Below, piece by piece: positions 43,295 through 54,569 of a DNA stretch of 64,000 bases. Each line of letters starts with the position of its first letter. The first letter of the stretch is position 1. A program made the translations under genes and the position numbers. The notes beneath the pieces were generated by a model. The model made no database searches. It was given only the letters and a program-made list of their open reading frames with translations, and was not told where the DNA came from. Source of the stretch: Bradyrhizobium sp. LHD-71 (lineage in GTDB: Bacteria > Pseudomonadota > Alphaproteobacteria > Rhizobiales > Xanthobacteraceae); assembly GCF_031157255.1 (NCBI RefSeq), contig NZ_JAVIFX010000008.1, forward strand, positions 124,001-188,000, written 5' to 3'.

Positions 43295-44940
43295 ACGACG
43301 TCTCTGTGCCTGACGCTGCCGTGCTGGACCCGATCACGATCGAGGTCATCGGCGCCGCGCTCTCGTCCATCGTCGAGGAGACAGGGGAGGCGCTGATCCG
43401 AGCGTCCTACTCCACGAACATCAAAGAGCGGCGGGACTGCTCGACCGCGCTGTTCGACACCGCAGGCAACACGCTCTGCCAGGCGGAGCACATCCCGATT
43501 CATCTCGGCAGCTTCATCGGCATCGTGCCGCATATCCTCAAGCTGCACCGCGTCGAGGATATGAGACCGGGTGACGTCTTTGTTGGCAACGATGCGTACG
43601 AGGGCGGCGGCACGCACTTGCCTGACATCGTGCTTGCCGAGCCGATCTTTGTGGAGGCGCGCATTGCCGCCTGGACGGTGAACCTGGCGCACCATGCCGA
43701 TTTTGCCGATCGCGGGCACGCGCACATCTACCAGGAAGGACTCCGCATTCCGCCCGTGCGGCTCTATCGCGGGGGTGAACTGCAGAAGGACGTGCTCGAC
43801 CTCATTCTGCTGAACTGCCAGGTGCCGCGTGAACGGCTCTCCGACCTTCGTGCGCAGATGGCGGCGAACCGCGTCGGCGTGCAGCGCTTCCAGGCGCTCT
43901 GTGCGAAGTACGGCACGACCACGGTGATGGCAGCAGGGGCGGCGCTGCTCGATTATGCCGAGCGCAAGATGCGGGCCGGCATCGCCGCGATCCCTGACGG
44001 GATCTGGACGTTTGCGGATGTTTTCGAGAGCACAGAAGTGCCGGAGCATCTGCCGCTTCAGGTCAAAGTGACAGTTGAGGGCGACTCGATGTCGTTGCAC
44101 TTCGACAGTCCGCCGCAGCTGCGCGCCGGACTGAACATGACCTGGACCGCGCTCGCTGCGACCGCCTACTACGTCGTGAAGTCGGTGGTGGATCCGACGA
44201 TCCTTCCAAATGCTGGCCTGGCGCGGCCGCTGACCGTGACAGCGCCAGCAGGCACTGTTCTGAACTGTACGCATCCTGCGGCGGTCAACGGACGGGTGCA
44301 GACCTGTCAGCGCGTCTCCGATCTCATCATTGGTGCGCTGGCGCAGGCCGTCCCGGATCGCGTGACCGCCTGTTCCAACTCCGTCTGCACCGTCGCGACC
44401 TTCATCGGGCAGAAGCCGGAGGACGGTTCGATCTGGGTCTATCTCGAGACCATGGGCGGTGGCGCCGGAGCACGTGCGACAAAGGACGGGATGGACGGCG
44501 TGCACGTGCACGTAACCAACACCTCCAACCTTCCGGTAGAGGCGTTGGAGACGGAGTATCCGCTCACTTTGTTGCGCTATGAGCTGGTGGATGGCTCGGG
44601 CGGCGTGGGCACCTATCGCGGCGGCATGGGACTGAGGCGCGTCTACCGCGCGGACGCAGACTGCCGGGTGCGAGTGGATGTCTCGCGGCTGACGTCGGAG
44701 TCCTGGGGCCTGCTGGGTGGCGGTCCGGGGGGCCACGGCGCCGTGGAGTGCGGCCCTGGCGTCGTGTTCGATCGAGACAATGCCGTACTGAAGGCCGGAC
44801 AATGGTTTGCCGTGGTGAGTCCCGGCGCCGGCGGCTACGGTCCGCCGGAGAAACGCGTGCGCGAAGCTGTGGCACGCGATCTGGCCGAAGCCGTCATCAC
44901 CGAAACAACCGCGCGGGAGGTCTATCGCTATCGCGCCTGA
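43291..44940 (+). CDS. hyuB: Hydantoinase/oxoprolinase family, subunit B
   Basis: A 549-residue HyuB protein: DPITIEVIGAALSSIVEETGEALIRASYSTNIKERRDCSTALFD at the N-terminus, GDVFVGNDAYEGGGTHLPDIV (about residue 92), and near the C-terminus GGSGGVGTYRGGMGLRRVYR-like pieces and SPGAGGYGPPEKR. It carries the second catalytic centre of the HyuAB complex. Translation is coupled to hyuA by an ATGA overlap. The binding protein of a peptide-type ABC importer starts 38 bases later, so a cyclic or blocked amino compound is the likely nutrient. Confidence 0.93.
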   Translation: MNDVSVPDAAVLDPITIEVIGAALSSIVEETGEALIRASYSTNIKERRDCSTALFDTAGNTLCQAEHIPIHLGSFIGIVPHILKLHRVEDMRPGDVFVGNDAYEGGGTHLPDIVLAEPIFVEARIAAWTVNLAHHADFADRGHAHIYQEGLRIPPVRLYRGGELQKDVLDLILLNCQVPRERLSDLRAQMAANRVGVQRFQALCAKYGTTTVMAAGAALLDYAERKMRAGIAAIPDGIWTFADVFESTEVPEHLPLQVKVTVEGDSMSLHFDSPPQLRAGLNMTWTALAATAYYVVKSVVDPTILPNAGLARPLTVTAPAGTVLNCTHPAAVNGRVQTCQRVSDLIIGALAQAVPDRVTACSNSVCTVATFIGQKPEDGSIWVYLETMGGGAGARATKDGMDGVHVHVTNTSNLPVEALETEYPLTLLRYELVDGSGGVGTYRGGMGLRRVYRADADCRVRVDVSRLTSESWGLLGGGPGGHGAVECGPGVVFDRDNAVLKAGQWFAVVSPGAGGYGPPEKRVREAVARDLAEAVITETTAREVYRYRA

Positions 44941-44978
44941 ACAGAGACACGTCTGGCAAGGAGAAGGAGAAGAACGCA

Positions 44979-46499
44979 ATGAGTGCATCCGTTTCCCGCC
45001 GCGCCGTTCTGGCTGGCGCTGCCGCTCTGCCGTTTCTCCGCGGGGCTCGGGCCCACGCCGCTAGTCCGGGAGTGCTGACATTCGGCCTGTCGAGCTTTCC
45101 CCCCAGCATCCAGCCGTGGCAGAACACCGGCACCGCCGCTGCGACGGTGAAGCTGATGATCTATCGTGGGCTCACCTCCTACGCGCTGGACGGTTCGTTG
45201 CGTGGCGAGTTGGCAGAATCCTGGAATACCCACGGTGAGACCGGTTGGGAGTTCAAGCTTCGCGACGCGCGCTTCCAGAACGGCGAGAAGGTCACATCGG
45301 CTGACGTGAAGTGGACAATCGAGCAGATTGCCGCCGAACGCTCCACCGCCTATTTTCGCGCCGAGATGCAGCGGGTGGCGAAGGTGGAAACACCCGATGA
45401 TCGCACGGTCCGCATCGTCATGAGGAGCCCGGTGGCGACGCTGCCGGTATGGATGGCGTCCTATCACCTGCCGATCATCTCGCGGAATTCCCCGCAAGGA
45501 AGTTTCGTTGGGGCCGGCCCCTTCGTCCTGGATGCGCAGGAGCGCGGCGTCTCGCTGGAGCTCAAGCCGTTCAAGGGGTTTTACCGCGCCGGTCTGCCGA
45601 AGCTTACGGGAATTAGCGCCGTCGCGTATCAGGACGAGAGCCTGCGCGTCGCGGCACTGCGTTCGGGCGATGTCGACCTGATCGAATATGTCCCCTGGCA
45701 AGCGATGGACTCGATCGCCGCCGATGGTGCGTTGAACCTCGACACAGTCGACGGCGCCTTCATGTTCCTGATCTTCAACGGTGCGCGGCCGCCGTTCAAC
45801 GATGCGCGGGTGCGCAAGGCGGTGGCACACGCCATCAGGCGCGACGAACTGGTGCGCGCGGCCTTCTTCGGGCGCGGCTCGCCGCTCATGCAGCTTCCCA
45901 TCGCCACTTCCAGTCCTTTCTACAATGCGGAGTTCAAGCAGGGGTGGAACCACGATCCGGATCTGTCGAAGCGACTCCTTGCGGAAGCGGGCCACGCGAA
46001 CGGTTTCTCCTGCTCGCTATTGTCCACTGCGCAGTATGGCATGCACAAGGATACTGCCGAGGTGGTGCAGCAACATCTCGCCGCCGTCGGCATCCGCGCC
46101 GAATTGAACCTGCCGGACTGGTCGACGCGCGTCTCCATCGGCAATCGCGGCCAGTACGATGTCGCCGTGATGGGCACCGCCGCGGACAGCAATGACCCTG
46201 ATGGCATCGCCAACTTCATCGACGGCTCGCTCTCGCCGTCCTACGTCCGCAGCCATGGTTTGAAGATCGACCGCATCACCGAGCTACTCGCAGCCGGTCG
46301 CACCGAGTTCGATGACGCCAAGCGTCGCGCCATCTATCGGGACATGGAAGGCACAGCGATCGAGCAGGTGCCGATGGTCGGATTGACCTGGCGGAGCCAG
46401 GGCTATGCGATGCGCAAGGGCGTGACCGGTTTCAAGAACCTGCCGGGCGCGTTGACCTTCTATTCGGGCCTGACGTTCGAAACGGCGGAAGTGGCCTAA
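44979..46499 (+). CDS. ABC transporter substrate-binding protein, DppA/OppA family 5
   Basis: A 506-residue binding protein. An SRRAVLAGAAALPFL Tat-like signal ends in HAAS at about residue 29. The mature protein has the family-5 opening FGLSSFPPSIQPW, GELAESW, WEFKLRDARFQNGEKVTSADVKWTIEQ, and the later VRKAVAHAIRRDELV. It delivers peptides or peptide-like molecules to the Dpp permease encoded next. GGAGAAGGAG is a strong ribosome site before the ATG; the longer open frame upstream overlaps hyuB in another phase and is not real. Confidence 0.94.
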   Translation: MSASVSRRAVLAGAAALPFLRGARAHAASPGVLTFGLSSFPPSIQPWQNTGTAAATVKLMIYRGLTSYALDGSLRGELAESWNTHGETGWEFKLRDARFQNGEKVTSADVKWTIEQIAAERSTAYFRAEMQRVAKVETPDDRTVRIVMRSPVATLPVWMASYHLPIISRNSPQGSFVGAGPFVLDAQERGVSLELKPFKGFYRAGLPKLTGISAVAYQDESLRVAALRSGDVDLIEYVPWQAMDSIAADGALNLDTVDGAFMFLIFNGARPPFNDARVRKAVAHAIRRDELVRAAFFGRGSPLMQLPIATSSPFYNAEFKQGWNHDPDLSKRLLAEAGHANGFSCSLLSTAQYGMHKDTAEVVQQHLAAVGIRAELNLPDWSTRVSIGNRGQYDVAVMGTAADSNDPDGIANFIDGSLSPSYVRSHGLKIDRITELLAAGRTEFDDAKRRAIYRDMEGTAIEQVPMVGLTWRSQGYAMRKGVTGFKNLPGALTFYSGLTFETAEVA

Positions 46500-46504
46500 A
46501 GCCG

Positions 46505-47458
46505 ATGCTGGCCTATGCTGCGCGCCGTCTTTTGCTCTCGGCCGGCCTTGTCTGGGTGGTGGCGTCGCTGGTCTTCCTGGTGATCCACCTGATCCCCGGC
46601 GATCCGGCCGAGTTGCTGCTGTCTCAGGGCGGCATCGCGCCTGATCCTGCGGCGGTGGACGAACTGCGGCACCGGCTGGGATTGAACCTGCCGCTCTGGG
46701 AACAGTACGCCAGCTACATGGGCGCGCTGCTGCGCGGCGATTTCGGTCTGTCGCTGCTGGACGAACACCCGATCGCCGACGAGATTGCGCTGCGCTTGCC
46801 GCGCACGCTGGAGCTCATCATCGCGGCAGCGCTGATCTCGCTGGCTTTCGGCATGCCGCTCGGAGTTGCGGCGGCGCTTCAAGCAGGCGGGCTGCTCGAT
46901 CGTCTGTTGTCCGGAGCTGCCGCGCTGGCTCTCTCAATACCGGTCTTCGTGGTCGGTACGCTCGCGGTGCTGGTGCTGGCGCAGGAGTTGAAGCTTGTGT
47001 CCGCGGGCGGCTACGTGCCCTTCGCGCGTGATCCGGGACGGCACATCGTACTGCTGCTGATGCCGGCAGGCACCATTGCGGTGGGACTGGGCGCAGTCGT
47101 GTTCCGCGTGATGCGGTCGTCGGTGCTCGAAGTGCTGGAGCGCGATCATGTGCGGGCGGCGCAGGCGCGGGGACTGTCGGCTGCCGGAATCATCCGCCGG
47201 CACGTGGTGCGCAACGCGTTAACGCCAGTTGTCACGGTGGTAGCGTTGCATCTCGGTACACTGCTCGGCGGCACGGTGCTGGTGGAGTTCGTGTTCAATT
47301 GGCCCGGGCTGTCGGGCTATCTCGTCCGCGCCGTCGAGGCTCGGGACTATCCGGAGGTGATGGGCATCGTGCTCGTCATCTCGACACTGTTCGTGCTTCT
47401 GAATTTCGTCGTCGACTTACTTTACGCGGTCATCGATCCGCGCGTCAGGCACGCGTGA
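46505..47458 (+). CDS. ABC transporter permease, DppB type
   Basis: A 317-residue permease with the DppB opening MLAYAARRLLLSAGLVWVVASLVFLVIHLIPGDPAE and the EAA-type loop YVRAAQARGLSAAGIIRRHVVRNAL (here HVRAAQARGLS). ATGA overlap links it to the next, fused subunit. Confidence 0.95.
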   Translation: MLAYAARRLLLSAGLVWVVASLVFLVIHLIPGDPAELLLSQGGIAPDPAAVDELRHRLGLNLPLWEQYASYMGALLRGDFGLSLLDEHPIADEIALRLPRTLELIIAAALISLAFGMPLGVAAALQAGGLLDRLLSGAAALALSIPVFVVGTLAVLVLAQELKLVSAGGYVPFARDPGRHIVLLLMPAGTIAVGLGAVVFRVMRSSVLEVLERDHVRAAQARGLSAAGIIRRHVVRNALTPVVTVVALHLGTLLGGTVLVEFVFNWPGLSGYLVRAVEARDYPEVMGIVLVISTLFVLLNFVVDLLYAVIDPRVRHA

Positions 47459-49295
47459 TGAACGGATTGCGCCTCCGCTCGCTGGCGGTGCCAGGGCTGC
47501 TCGCGGCAGCGATCCTGCTGCTCGCGCTGGCCGCACCGATGTTGCCGCTGGCCGATCCGGTACGACAGGACGTGGCCCGGCGCCTCGCCGGGCCCTCAGC
47601 GGCGCATTTGCTTGGACAGGATGAGTACGGGCGGGACGTGCTGTCGCGCATTTTGTGGGGAGCGCGTGTGTCGCTGGCGGTGGCCTTCACAGCGACGGCG
47701 TTGGCCGCAACACTCGGCACGGCGCTCGGAATTCTCGGCGGATATTTTCGAGGCGTGATCGAGCTGCTGACGGTGCGGGCAGCGGAGATCGTGCTCTGTT
47801 TCCCGCCACTGCTTCTGGCGCTGCTGGTCGTGACGCTGATGGGGCCGGGGACAGGGACGCTCATCTTTTCGCTGGCCATCCTGTTCACGCCGGGCTTCGC
47901 ACGCGTCGCCTATGCGGAGACGTTGTCGGTGCGCGCGTTGGACTATGTGACGGCGCAGCAGGCGCTGGGGGCGCCGACGCGACGCATTCTGGCCCGGACG
48001 TTGCTGCCGAACATCGCGCCACCGCTGATCGTGCAGTTCTCGCTGACGGTCGCGTCGGCGATGGTGCTCGAAAGCGGGTTGTCCTTCCTTGGTCTCGGTG
48101 TCGTGCCGCCGTCGCCTTCCTGGGGACTGATGATCCGCGGCGCACGGACGACGATGGAGCAGGCGCCGCTGCTGCTGCTTTGGCCGTGCCTTGCCTTGGC
48201 CGGCGCGGTGCTGGTGCTGAACCTTTTATGTGATCGGCTGCGCGATGTGCTCGATCCTCGCGGGCGCTCCACGGGCAGCCCCGGTTTTCTGCGAAAGCTG
48301 GCGGCGCTGCCGCCGGCGCCGGTGGAATCTGTGCCATTGCTGCGCGTGGAAGGGCTGACGCTGCAGGTTAAGGGGCGTCACGGTTCGGTGACGCTGGTGC
48401 GCGACGCGGGCTTCAGCGTGGGGCGCGGGGAAACCGTTGCAGTGGTTGGCGAGAGCGGCTCGGGCAAGACGCTGACGGTGCTCGCGGTGATGGGGCTGCT
48501 GCCGGCCGCGGTCGTGCCCGTGGCGGGTCGAATCCTTTTCACCGGACGCGACGGACACGTACGTGACCTGCTTCGTCTGCCCGAGGCGCAGATGCGCGCG
48601 TTGCGGGGACGCGACCTCGCCATGGTTTTTCAGGACCCGTCGAGCAGCCTGAACCCGCTGCTTCGCATTGGCGATCAGGTCGCCGAGAGCCTGCGAGCTC
48701 ATGGCGCCAAAAGCAGCGAAAGCGTCGTCCCGCTGCTGCGCCAGGTCGGGCTGCCGGATCCGGAGCGGCAGGCGCAAGCCTATCCGCACGAGGTGTCGGG
48801 CGGCCAGCGCCAACGTGCGATGATTGCGGCGGCAATCGCAAACCATCCGCGTCTGTTGCTGGCGGACGAGCCGACCACCGCGCTGGACGTCACCGTGCAG
48901 GCGCAGATCCTGTCGCTGCTGACGGATTTGAAGCGCGCGGAAGGCGGAATGGGAATGGTCTTCGTGACGCACAATCTCGCAGTGGTGTCTGATATCGCCG
49001 ACCGGGTGGTGGTGATGTATGCGGGCGAGGTCGTGGAGGAAGGGCCGGTTGCGGACGTCTTCGCCGCGCCCCGACATCCTTACACGGCGGCACTGCTGGC
49101 GAGCGTGCCGGAAGGCGGTGCGGAGCGGCTTGCCGCCATTCGCGGCACCGTACCGCAGCCTTTGGACATGCCGGCGGGCTGCCGCTTCGCGCCGCGTTGT
49201 GAGCGGGCGATCGAGATCTGCCGCGAAGTGGCGCCGGCGCTGGTTGAGGTGTCATTGGTGCGGCGCTCCCGCTGCGTGCGCTGGAAGGAGCTTGT

Positions 49296-49299
<4 letters not shown>
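47458..49299 (+). CDS. Fused ABC permease (DppC type) and ATP-binding protein (DppD type)
   Basis: A 613-residue single chain. Residues 1-268 are a DppC permease (GQDEYGRDVLSRILWGARVSL, EAA loop YVTAQQALGAPTRRILARTLLPN, PSPSWGLMI). A short Pro/Ala-rich linker follows, and residues about 295-613 form a complete DppD ATPase with Walker A GESGSGKT (331-338), signature VSGGQRQRAM, Walker B LLLADEP and switch His VTHNLA. The C-terminal Cys-rich oligopeptide extension GCRFAPRCERAIEICRE is present. The frame is uninterrupted from ATG 47458, which overlaps the DppB stop. The fusion fixes a 1:1 permease to ATPase ratio. Confidence 0.93.
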
Positions 49300-50275
<976 letters not shown>

Positions 50276-50279
<4 letters not shown>

Positions 50280-50971
50280 TGAAAGGGAAGGGGCGCGTGG
50301 CCATGATCTCCGGCGCCACGCGCGGTATCGGGCGCGCCGTGCTGCAGCGCCTGCTTGACGCGGGCTACCAGGTCAGCGCGGGCGTCCGCGATGTGTCACG
50401 CCTGCCGCGACATCCTGCGCTCACAGCTTGCGCCTACGATGCCGGCCTTAGCGGCAGCGCCGAAGAATGGGTGGCGGCGACAATCGCCAGGTACAATCGC
50501 GTCGACGCGCTCGTGAATGCAGCCGGCATCAATCCCAAGGCCCGGTTGCTGGATGCGGACGAAACGCCGTTTGACGACATGTGGAGCGTGAACGCCAAGG
50601 GGCCGATGCGAGTCATTCGCGCGGCATGGCCCTATCTGATGGCCGCCGGCGAGGGCCGCGTGGTCAACGTCGCCTCGCTCTCCGGCAAGCGCGTGCGCAA
50701 CGAGAATCTCGGCTACGCGATGAGCAAATTTGCGGTCATGGCACTGACGCAGGAGGTACGACGGCTTGGGTGGGAGCATGGCATTCGCGCCACCGCTGTC
50801 TGTCCCGGCTTCGTCGACACCGACATGACGATGCATGTCCAGCACGTTCCGCGGGAGAAGATGTCGCGGCCCGAGGACGTCGCGGTGCTGATCGAGGCGG
50901 TGCTGCATCTGCCGAACACGGCGAGCGTTGCAGAACTTTTGGTGAACTGGCGGCACGAGGACACTTTATGA
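50276..50971 (+). CDS. Short-chain dehydrogenase/reductase (SDR)
   Basis: A 231-residue classical SDR. The cofactor motif ISGATRGIGRAV lies at residues 11-22, NAAG at about 81, the catalytic Ser in NVASLSG, and YxxxK as YAMSK, followed by the PGFVDTDM loop. It would oxidise or reduce a hydroxy or oxo group on the product of the HyuAB pathway. The start ATG overlaps the dppF-like stop; a second ATG follows directly. Confidence 0.92.
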
Positions 50972-51834
50972 CCCAGATGGACGTTCTTCCTGGCGTTTTT
51001 GCACGCCGTGACCCCGCCAATCCGGCGCCGGTGCTGTTCGAGATTCCGCGCAGCGGCAGCGACTATCCGCCGGACTTCCGCAGCATTGCCTCGCTGACGG
51101 ATCTGCAGCGGTCAGTTTCGACTCACGTCGAGGCGGCTTACGCGGACGTGGTCGATGCCGGCGCGACTTGGCTTTATGCCTTCTTCCCCAACGCCTATAT
51201 CGACGCCAACCGACACGAACTCGATATCGATCCCGACAGCCTGGATGGGGCCTGGCCGCAGCCACTGCAGCCGTCGCCAAAATCGAAAGCGGGAATTGGC
51301 CTGATCCCCTCGATCTGTGCCGGCAGCAAGCCGATCTATGATGCGAAGCTTACCGTGGAGGCGGTTCGAAGTCGGCTCGACCGCTATTACTGGCCCTATC
51401 ACAACGAGGTCTCGCGCTTGTTGAGGACGTTTCGTGAAACGCGCGGCGTCGCCGTTCACCTGAGCTGCCACAGCATGACGTCGCTCATTACCAGCGGACC
51501 GGACGCCGGGCAGCATCGATCCGATTTCGATCTCGGCGATCGCAACGGTACGACCTGCGGCGCCGAGATGACCGACCTTGTCGCGGAGACGTTGAGCAGC
51601 TTCGGCTACAAGGTCACGCGCAATCGCCATTTTGTCGGCGCCGAATCTGTGCGCAAGCACGGCGATCCGAGCAGAGGCATTCACAGCCTCCAGATCGAGA
51701 TGAATCGCAGCCTTTACATGGACGATGCGACACGCGCCCGGAACGGGCGTTTCCCGAAGGTGCAGGCGCATCTCGCTGCACTGGCAGAACGAGTTGTCGC
51801 GTTTGCATGCACGCGCACCAATGTGCCGAACTAG
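50968..51834 (+). CDS. N-formylglutamate amidohydrolase family protein
   Basis: A 288-residue protein of the HutG/FGase family: VLFEIPRSGSDYPPDF near residue 22, NAYIDANRHELDID (about 75), AVHLSCHSMTS (about 165), and the C-terminal GIHSLQIEMNRSLYMDD. In typical members the first motif is PHSG; here it is PRSG, so one His is lost. The family removes N-formyl groups from amino acids such as glutamate. Coupled to SDR and an amino-acid oxidase-like gene by overlaps, it suggests that the nutrient carries an N-acyl or N-carbamoyl amino acid. Confidence 0.88.
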   Translation: MTQMDVLPGVFARRDPANPAPVLFEIPRSGSDYPPDFRSIASLTDLQRSVSTHVEAAYADVVDAGATWLYAFFPNAYIDANRHELDIDPDSLDGAWPQPLQPSPKSKAGIGLIPSICAGSKPIYDAKLTVEAVRSRLDRYYWPYHNEVSRLLRTFRETRGVAVHLSCHSMTSLITSGPDAGQHRSDFDLGDRNGTTCGAEMTDLVAETLSSFGYKVTRNRHFVGAESVRKHGDPSRGIHSLQIEMNRSLYMDDATRARNGRFPKVQAHLAALAERVVAFACTRTNVPN

Positions 51835-51851
51835 TTGAAAGGAATGGGAGC

Positions 51852-53183
51852 ATGTCGCCGCCTGTCGATCGCATCGCCAGCGATTCCAACCTGCCTGCCG
51901 CCGCCGACGTCGTTGTCATCGGCGGCGGTATCATCGGCGTGGCCGCCGCCTATGCGCTGACGCAACGCGGTCACTCCGTCGCGCTGGTGGAGAAAGGCCA
52001 TATCGGCTGCGAACAATCCAGCCGCAACTGGGGCTGGTGCCGTCAGCAGAACCGCGACGAGCGGGAGCTGCCGCTGGTCCGCCACAGCCTCGAGATGTGG
52101 GGCAAGCTTGGCGAGGAGATCGGCGCCGATCTCGGCTTTCGCCGTCAGGGCCTGCTCTATGTCACCCAGAAGCCTGCCGAGCTTGCCGATTGGGAAGCCT
52201 GGGTGAACATGGCGCGAAAGCATCAGGTTCACAGCCGCATGCTGACGGCCGAGGAGGCGCAGGCGATGACGCCTGGTGCAACCGAGCGTTGGATCGGCGG
52301 CGTGCATTCGCCGAGCGATGGCCGCGCCGAGCCTGCGAAGGCCGCGCCCGCGCTCGCTGCGGCCGCACGGCGCGCTGGCGCCACCGTCCATCAGCAATGT
52401 GCGGCGCGCGGCCTGGAAACGACCGGCGGCGCCGTCTCCGCCGTGGTGACCGAGAAAGGTCGCATCCGCACTCAGGCGGTGCTTTGTGCGGGCGGCGCGT
52501 GGACGTCCATGTTCTGCCGTCGGCACGGCATCAAGCTGCCGCAGGCGGGCGTGCGCTCGACGGCGTTCTACACGACGCCTGCAACCGCGGTCACGGAGGG
52601 AGGCTTGTCCATGCCGGGCGCCGTTATTCGCCGTCGCCTTGATGATGGCTATACGATTGCGGTCCGCGGTCGCGGTCAGTTGGAGCTTACCCCGCAGGGA
52701 TTGCGATACGCGCGCCAGTTCTGGCCGATGCTGGTAAAGCGTCGCTCGGCCGGCCTGACCTTCCGCGTCGGCCGTTCGTTCTTCCAGGGACCGGAGGCGT
52801 TCGGAAGCTGGTCATTGGACGGCGTCTCACCGTTCGAGAAGATGCGCGTGCTCGATCCCGAGCCTGACATGGGCGTGGTCGAGGATGGGTTGCGAGGTCT
52901 CGTGCGCGCCTACCCCGCACTTGCTGGAATCAAGGCTGCGGAGGTCTGGGGCGGCTGGATCGATTCCACACCTGACGCGATCCCCGTGATCTCGCCGGTC
53001 GAAGCGCTGCGGGGGTTTTTTATCGCCACAGGCTTCAGCGGCCATGGTTTCGGCATCGGGCCGGCGGCTGGCCGGCTGGCGGCCGATCTCGTCACCGGCG
53101 CAACGCCGCTCGTTGACCCGCATCCCTTTCGCTATTCGCGCTTGGTGGATGGGACCGATCTCGGTCCGCCAGGGCCAATGTAG
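51852..53183 (+). CDS. FAD-dependent oxidoreductase, DadA/DAO family
   Basis: A 443-residue flavoprotein. The FAD-binding motif VVVIGGGIIGVAAAYALTQRGH is at about residues 20-41, SSRNWGWCRQQ follows, and the C-terminal part has GWIDSTPDAIPVIS and ATGFSGHGFGIGPAAG, which place the isoalloxazine ring. DAO-family enzymes oxidise amino groups of amino acids or N-methyl amino acids. It is the last gene of the HyuAB-Dpp operon. The stop codon directly abuts the stop of the convergent MmgE/PrpD gene. ATG 51852 is used because the upstream extension overlaps the previous gene. Confidence 0.92.
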   Translation: MSPPVDRIASDSNLPAAADVVVIGGGIIGVAAAYALTQRGHSVALVEKGHIGCEQSSRNWGWCRQQNRDERELPLVRHSLEMWGKLGEEIGADLGFRRQGLLYVTQKPAELADWEAWVNMARKHQVHSRMLTAEEAQAMTPGATERWIGGVHSPSDGRAEPAKAAPALAAAARRAGATVHQQCAARGLETTGGAVSAVVTEKGRIRTQAVLCAGGAWTSMFCRRHGIKLPQAGVRSTAFYTTPATAVTEGGLSMPGAVIRRRLDDGYTIAVRGRGQLELTPQGLRYARQFWPMLVKRRSAGLTFRVGRSFFQGPEAFGSWSLDGVSPFEKMRVLDPEPDMGVVEDGLRGLVRAYPALAGIKAAEVWGGWIDSTPDAIPVISPVEALRGFFIATGFSGHGFGIGPAAGRLAADLVTGATPLVDPHPFRYSRLVDGTDLGPPGPM

Positions 53184-54569
53184 TTACGCGGCCTTCGCTC
53201 CGCGCACAGGCTGGGCGAGGCACGTCATCAGGCGCGCGAGGCCGGCACAGTCCAAGCTCGGGAATCTGCCGACGAGCGCAATGATTTCTGCCGCGGCATC
53301 GGCGCCCAACGCGGTCGATAGGCAATCGCTCGCCTTGGCTTGGAGCTGCTCGGCCGAGACTGGCCGGCCCCAGATTCCAGGCGGTCCGTCGCATGTGCCG
53401 CGCGTTCGGCCACCACGCCATTCCACATCGATAGCCAGCGTCATCGCGTCGAAGCGACCCTGGCGCTGCATGTCGGGCACGATGTTGATGCGCGGCAACA
53501 GGTCGACGACATCAGGCGCGAAGCGGCGCGCGTCGGTGAAACTGGCGACGGTGACATCCCCGTCGAGCAACGCGATCGCGGCGGTGTACTGGAAGCTGAA
53601 CTTTCCGGCGAGTCCGGTGGCGGGGTTGGGACGATCGACATAGGCCATCGGCGGACTGTGGATCACCACGCGTTCGATCGTTTGATTGCCCGGCATCGCG
53701 GCTCGGGCCGCCAATGCCGCCCTGATGACGAAATGCGTGCCGTACTGGCTTGGATAGAGCTTATAGGCCGGGCCGGGATGCACGATCTGCAGCGCGCCGT
53801 GGTCCTTGATCAGTTCCTCCGGAGTAAAGCCGTCGCCGAAAAAGGCCTTGCCATAGCCGCGCGGATCACCGAGCGCATCCGCGTCCGCCGTGAAGCCGCG
53901 AGCGGCAAGTACAGCGCTTTCCAGTCCGGATGCAGCAGCCTGGCCGCAGTGCAGCGCCTTGGTCATGCTGCCGATATTGGCCTGGACGCCCCCAGCCCGC
54001 GACGCTGCGATGGCAATGGCGTGCCCGAATTGCGCGATGTCGAGCTGCATCAGCAGGCCGCAGGCGACGGCGCTGCCGAGCGGGCCGACAGCTCCGGGCG
54101 GATGGAAGACCAGAGTCCCCGGTTCGAACTGCCGCGACGACAGGCGCAGCCGCTCCTGTGCCTCGATGCCGATGGCCAAGGCTGACAGAATACGTTCGCC
54201 GAGCGGAGCGTCGTGAGCTATCGGGGACGTCTCGGCGAGAGCGAGCGCGGCGGGCAGCGTGGTCGAGAGCGAATGGTTGGCCGGATTCCACATCGGCTCG
54301 AAATCGAGCACGTGCATCGCGGCGCCGTTGATGCGCGCTGCATCGGCCGGTGCAGCGCGTCTGCTTCTGCCGATCAAGCTGGCCGATGCGCCGCTGTCCG
54401 GGACTGGGGCAGAATCGGCCAGTATCGAGGGACTCTTCTCTGACGCGCCGAGCGCTGCAACGGCGAGACCATCGAGGACGAGCGAGATCGCACTCTGACG
54501 AGCAGCGTCGTCGAGTCCCCTGACGGCCAGCATCGAGAGATGTTCGGCGAAAGCGCTCGTCAGGCTCAT
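53184..54569 (-). CDS. MmgE/PrpD family protein
   Basis: A 461-residue full-length MmgE/PrpD protein. The family signature region reads VLDFEPMWNPANHSLS rather than the more common DFDDTH, so the usual acidic pair is altered (Asp88, Glu90). GAVGPLGSAVACGLLMQLD and GGVQANIGSMTKALHCGQAAASG match the helical domain. It presumably dehydrates or decarboxylates a branched tricarboxylate-like acid. Its start overlaps the PrpF-like stop by 4 bases, so the two act together. Confidence 0.92.
   Translation of the reverse strand: MSLTSAFAEHLSMLAVRGLDDAARQSAISLVLDGLAVAALGASEKSPSILADSAPVPDSGASASLIGRSRRAAPADAARINGAAMHVLDFEPMWNPANHSLSTTLPAALALAETSPIAHDAPLGERILSALAIGIEAQERLRLSSRQFEPGTLVFHPPGAVGPLGSAVACGLLMQLDIAQFGHAIAIAASRAGGVQANIGSMTKALHCGQAAASGLESAVLAARGFTADADALGDPRGYGKAFFGDGFTPEELIKDHGALQIVHPGPAYKLYPSQYGTHFVIRAALAARAAMPGNQTIERVVIHSPPMAYVDRPNPATGLAGKFSFQYTAAIALLDGDVTVASFTDARRFAPDVVDLLPRINIVPDMQRQGRFDAMTLAIDVEWRGGRTRGTCDGPPGIWGRPVSAEQLQAKASDCLSTALGADAAAEIIALVGRFPSLDCAGLARLMTCLAQPVRGAKAA

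Noticed and set aside
43261-44988. 575-residue open frame opposite hyuB
   Set aside because: Antisense shadow of HyuB with no motifs or ribosome site.
47299-47457. N-terminal extension of the fused permease-ATPase
   Set aside because: It overlaps dppB out of frame. The ATGA overlap at 47458 gives the normal DppC start.
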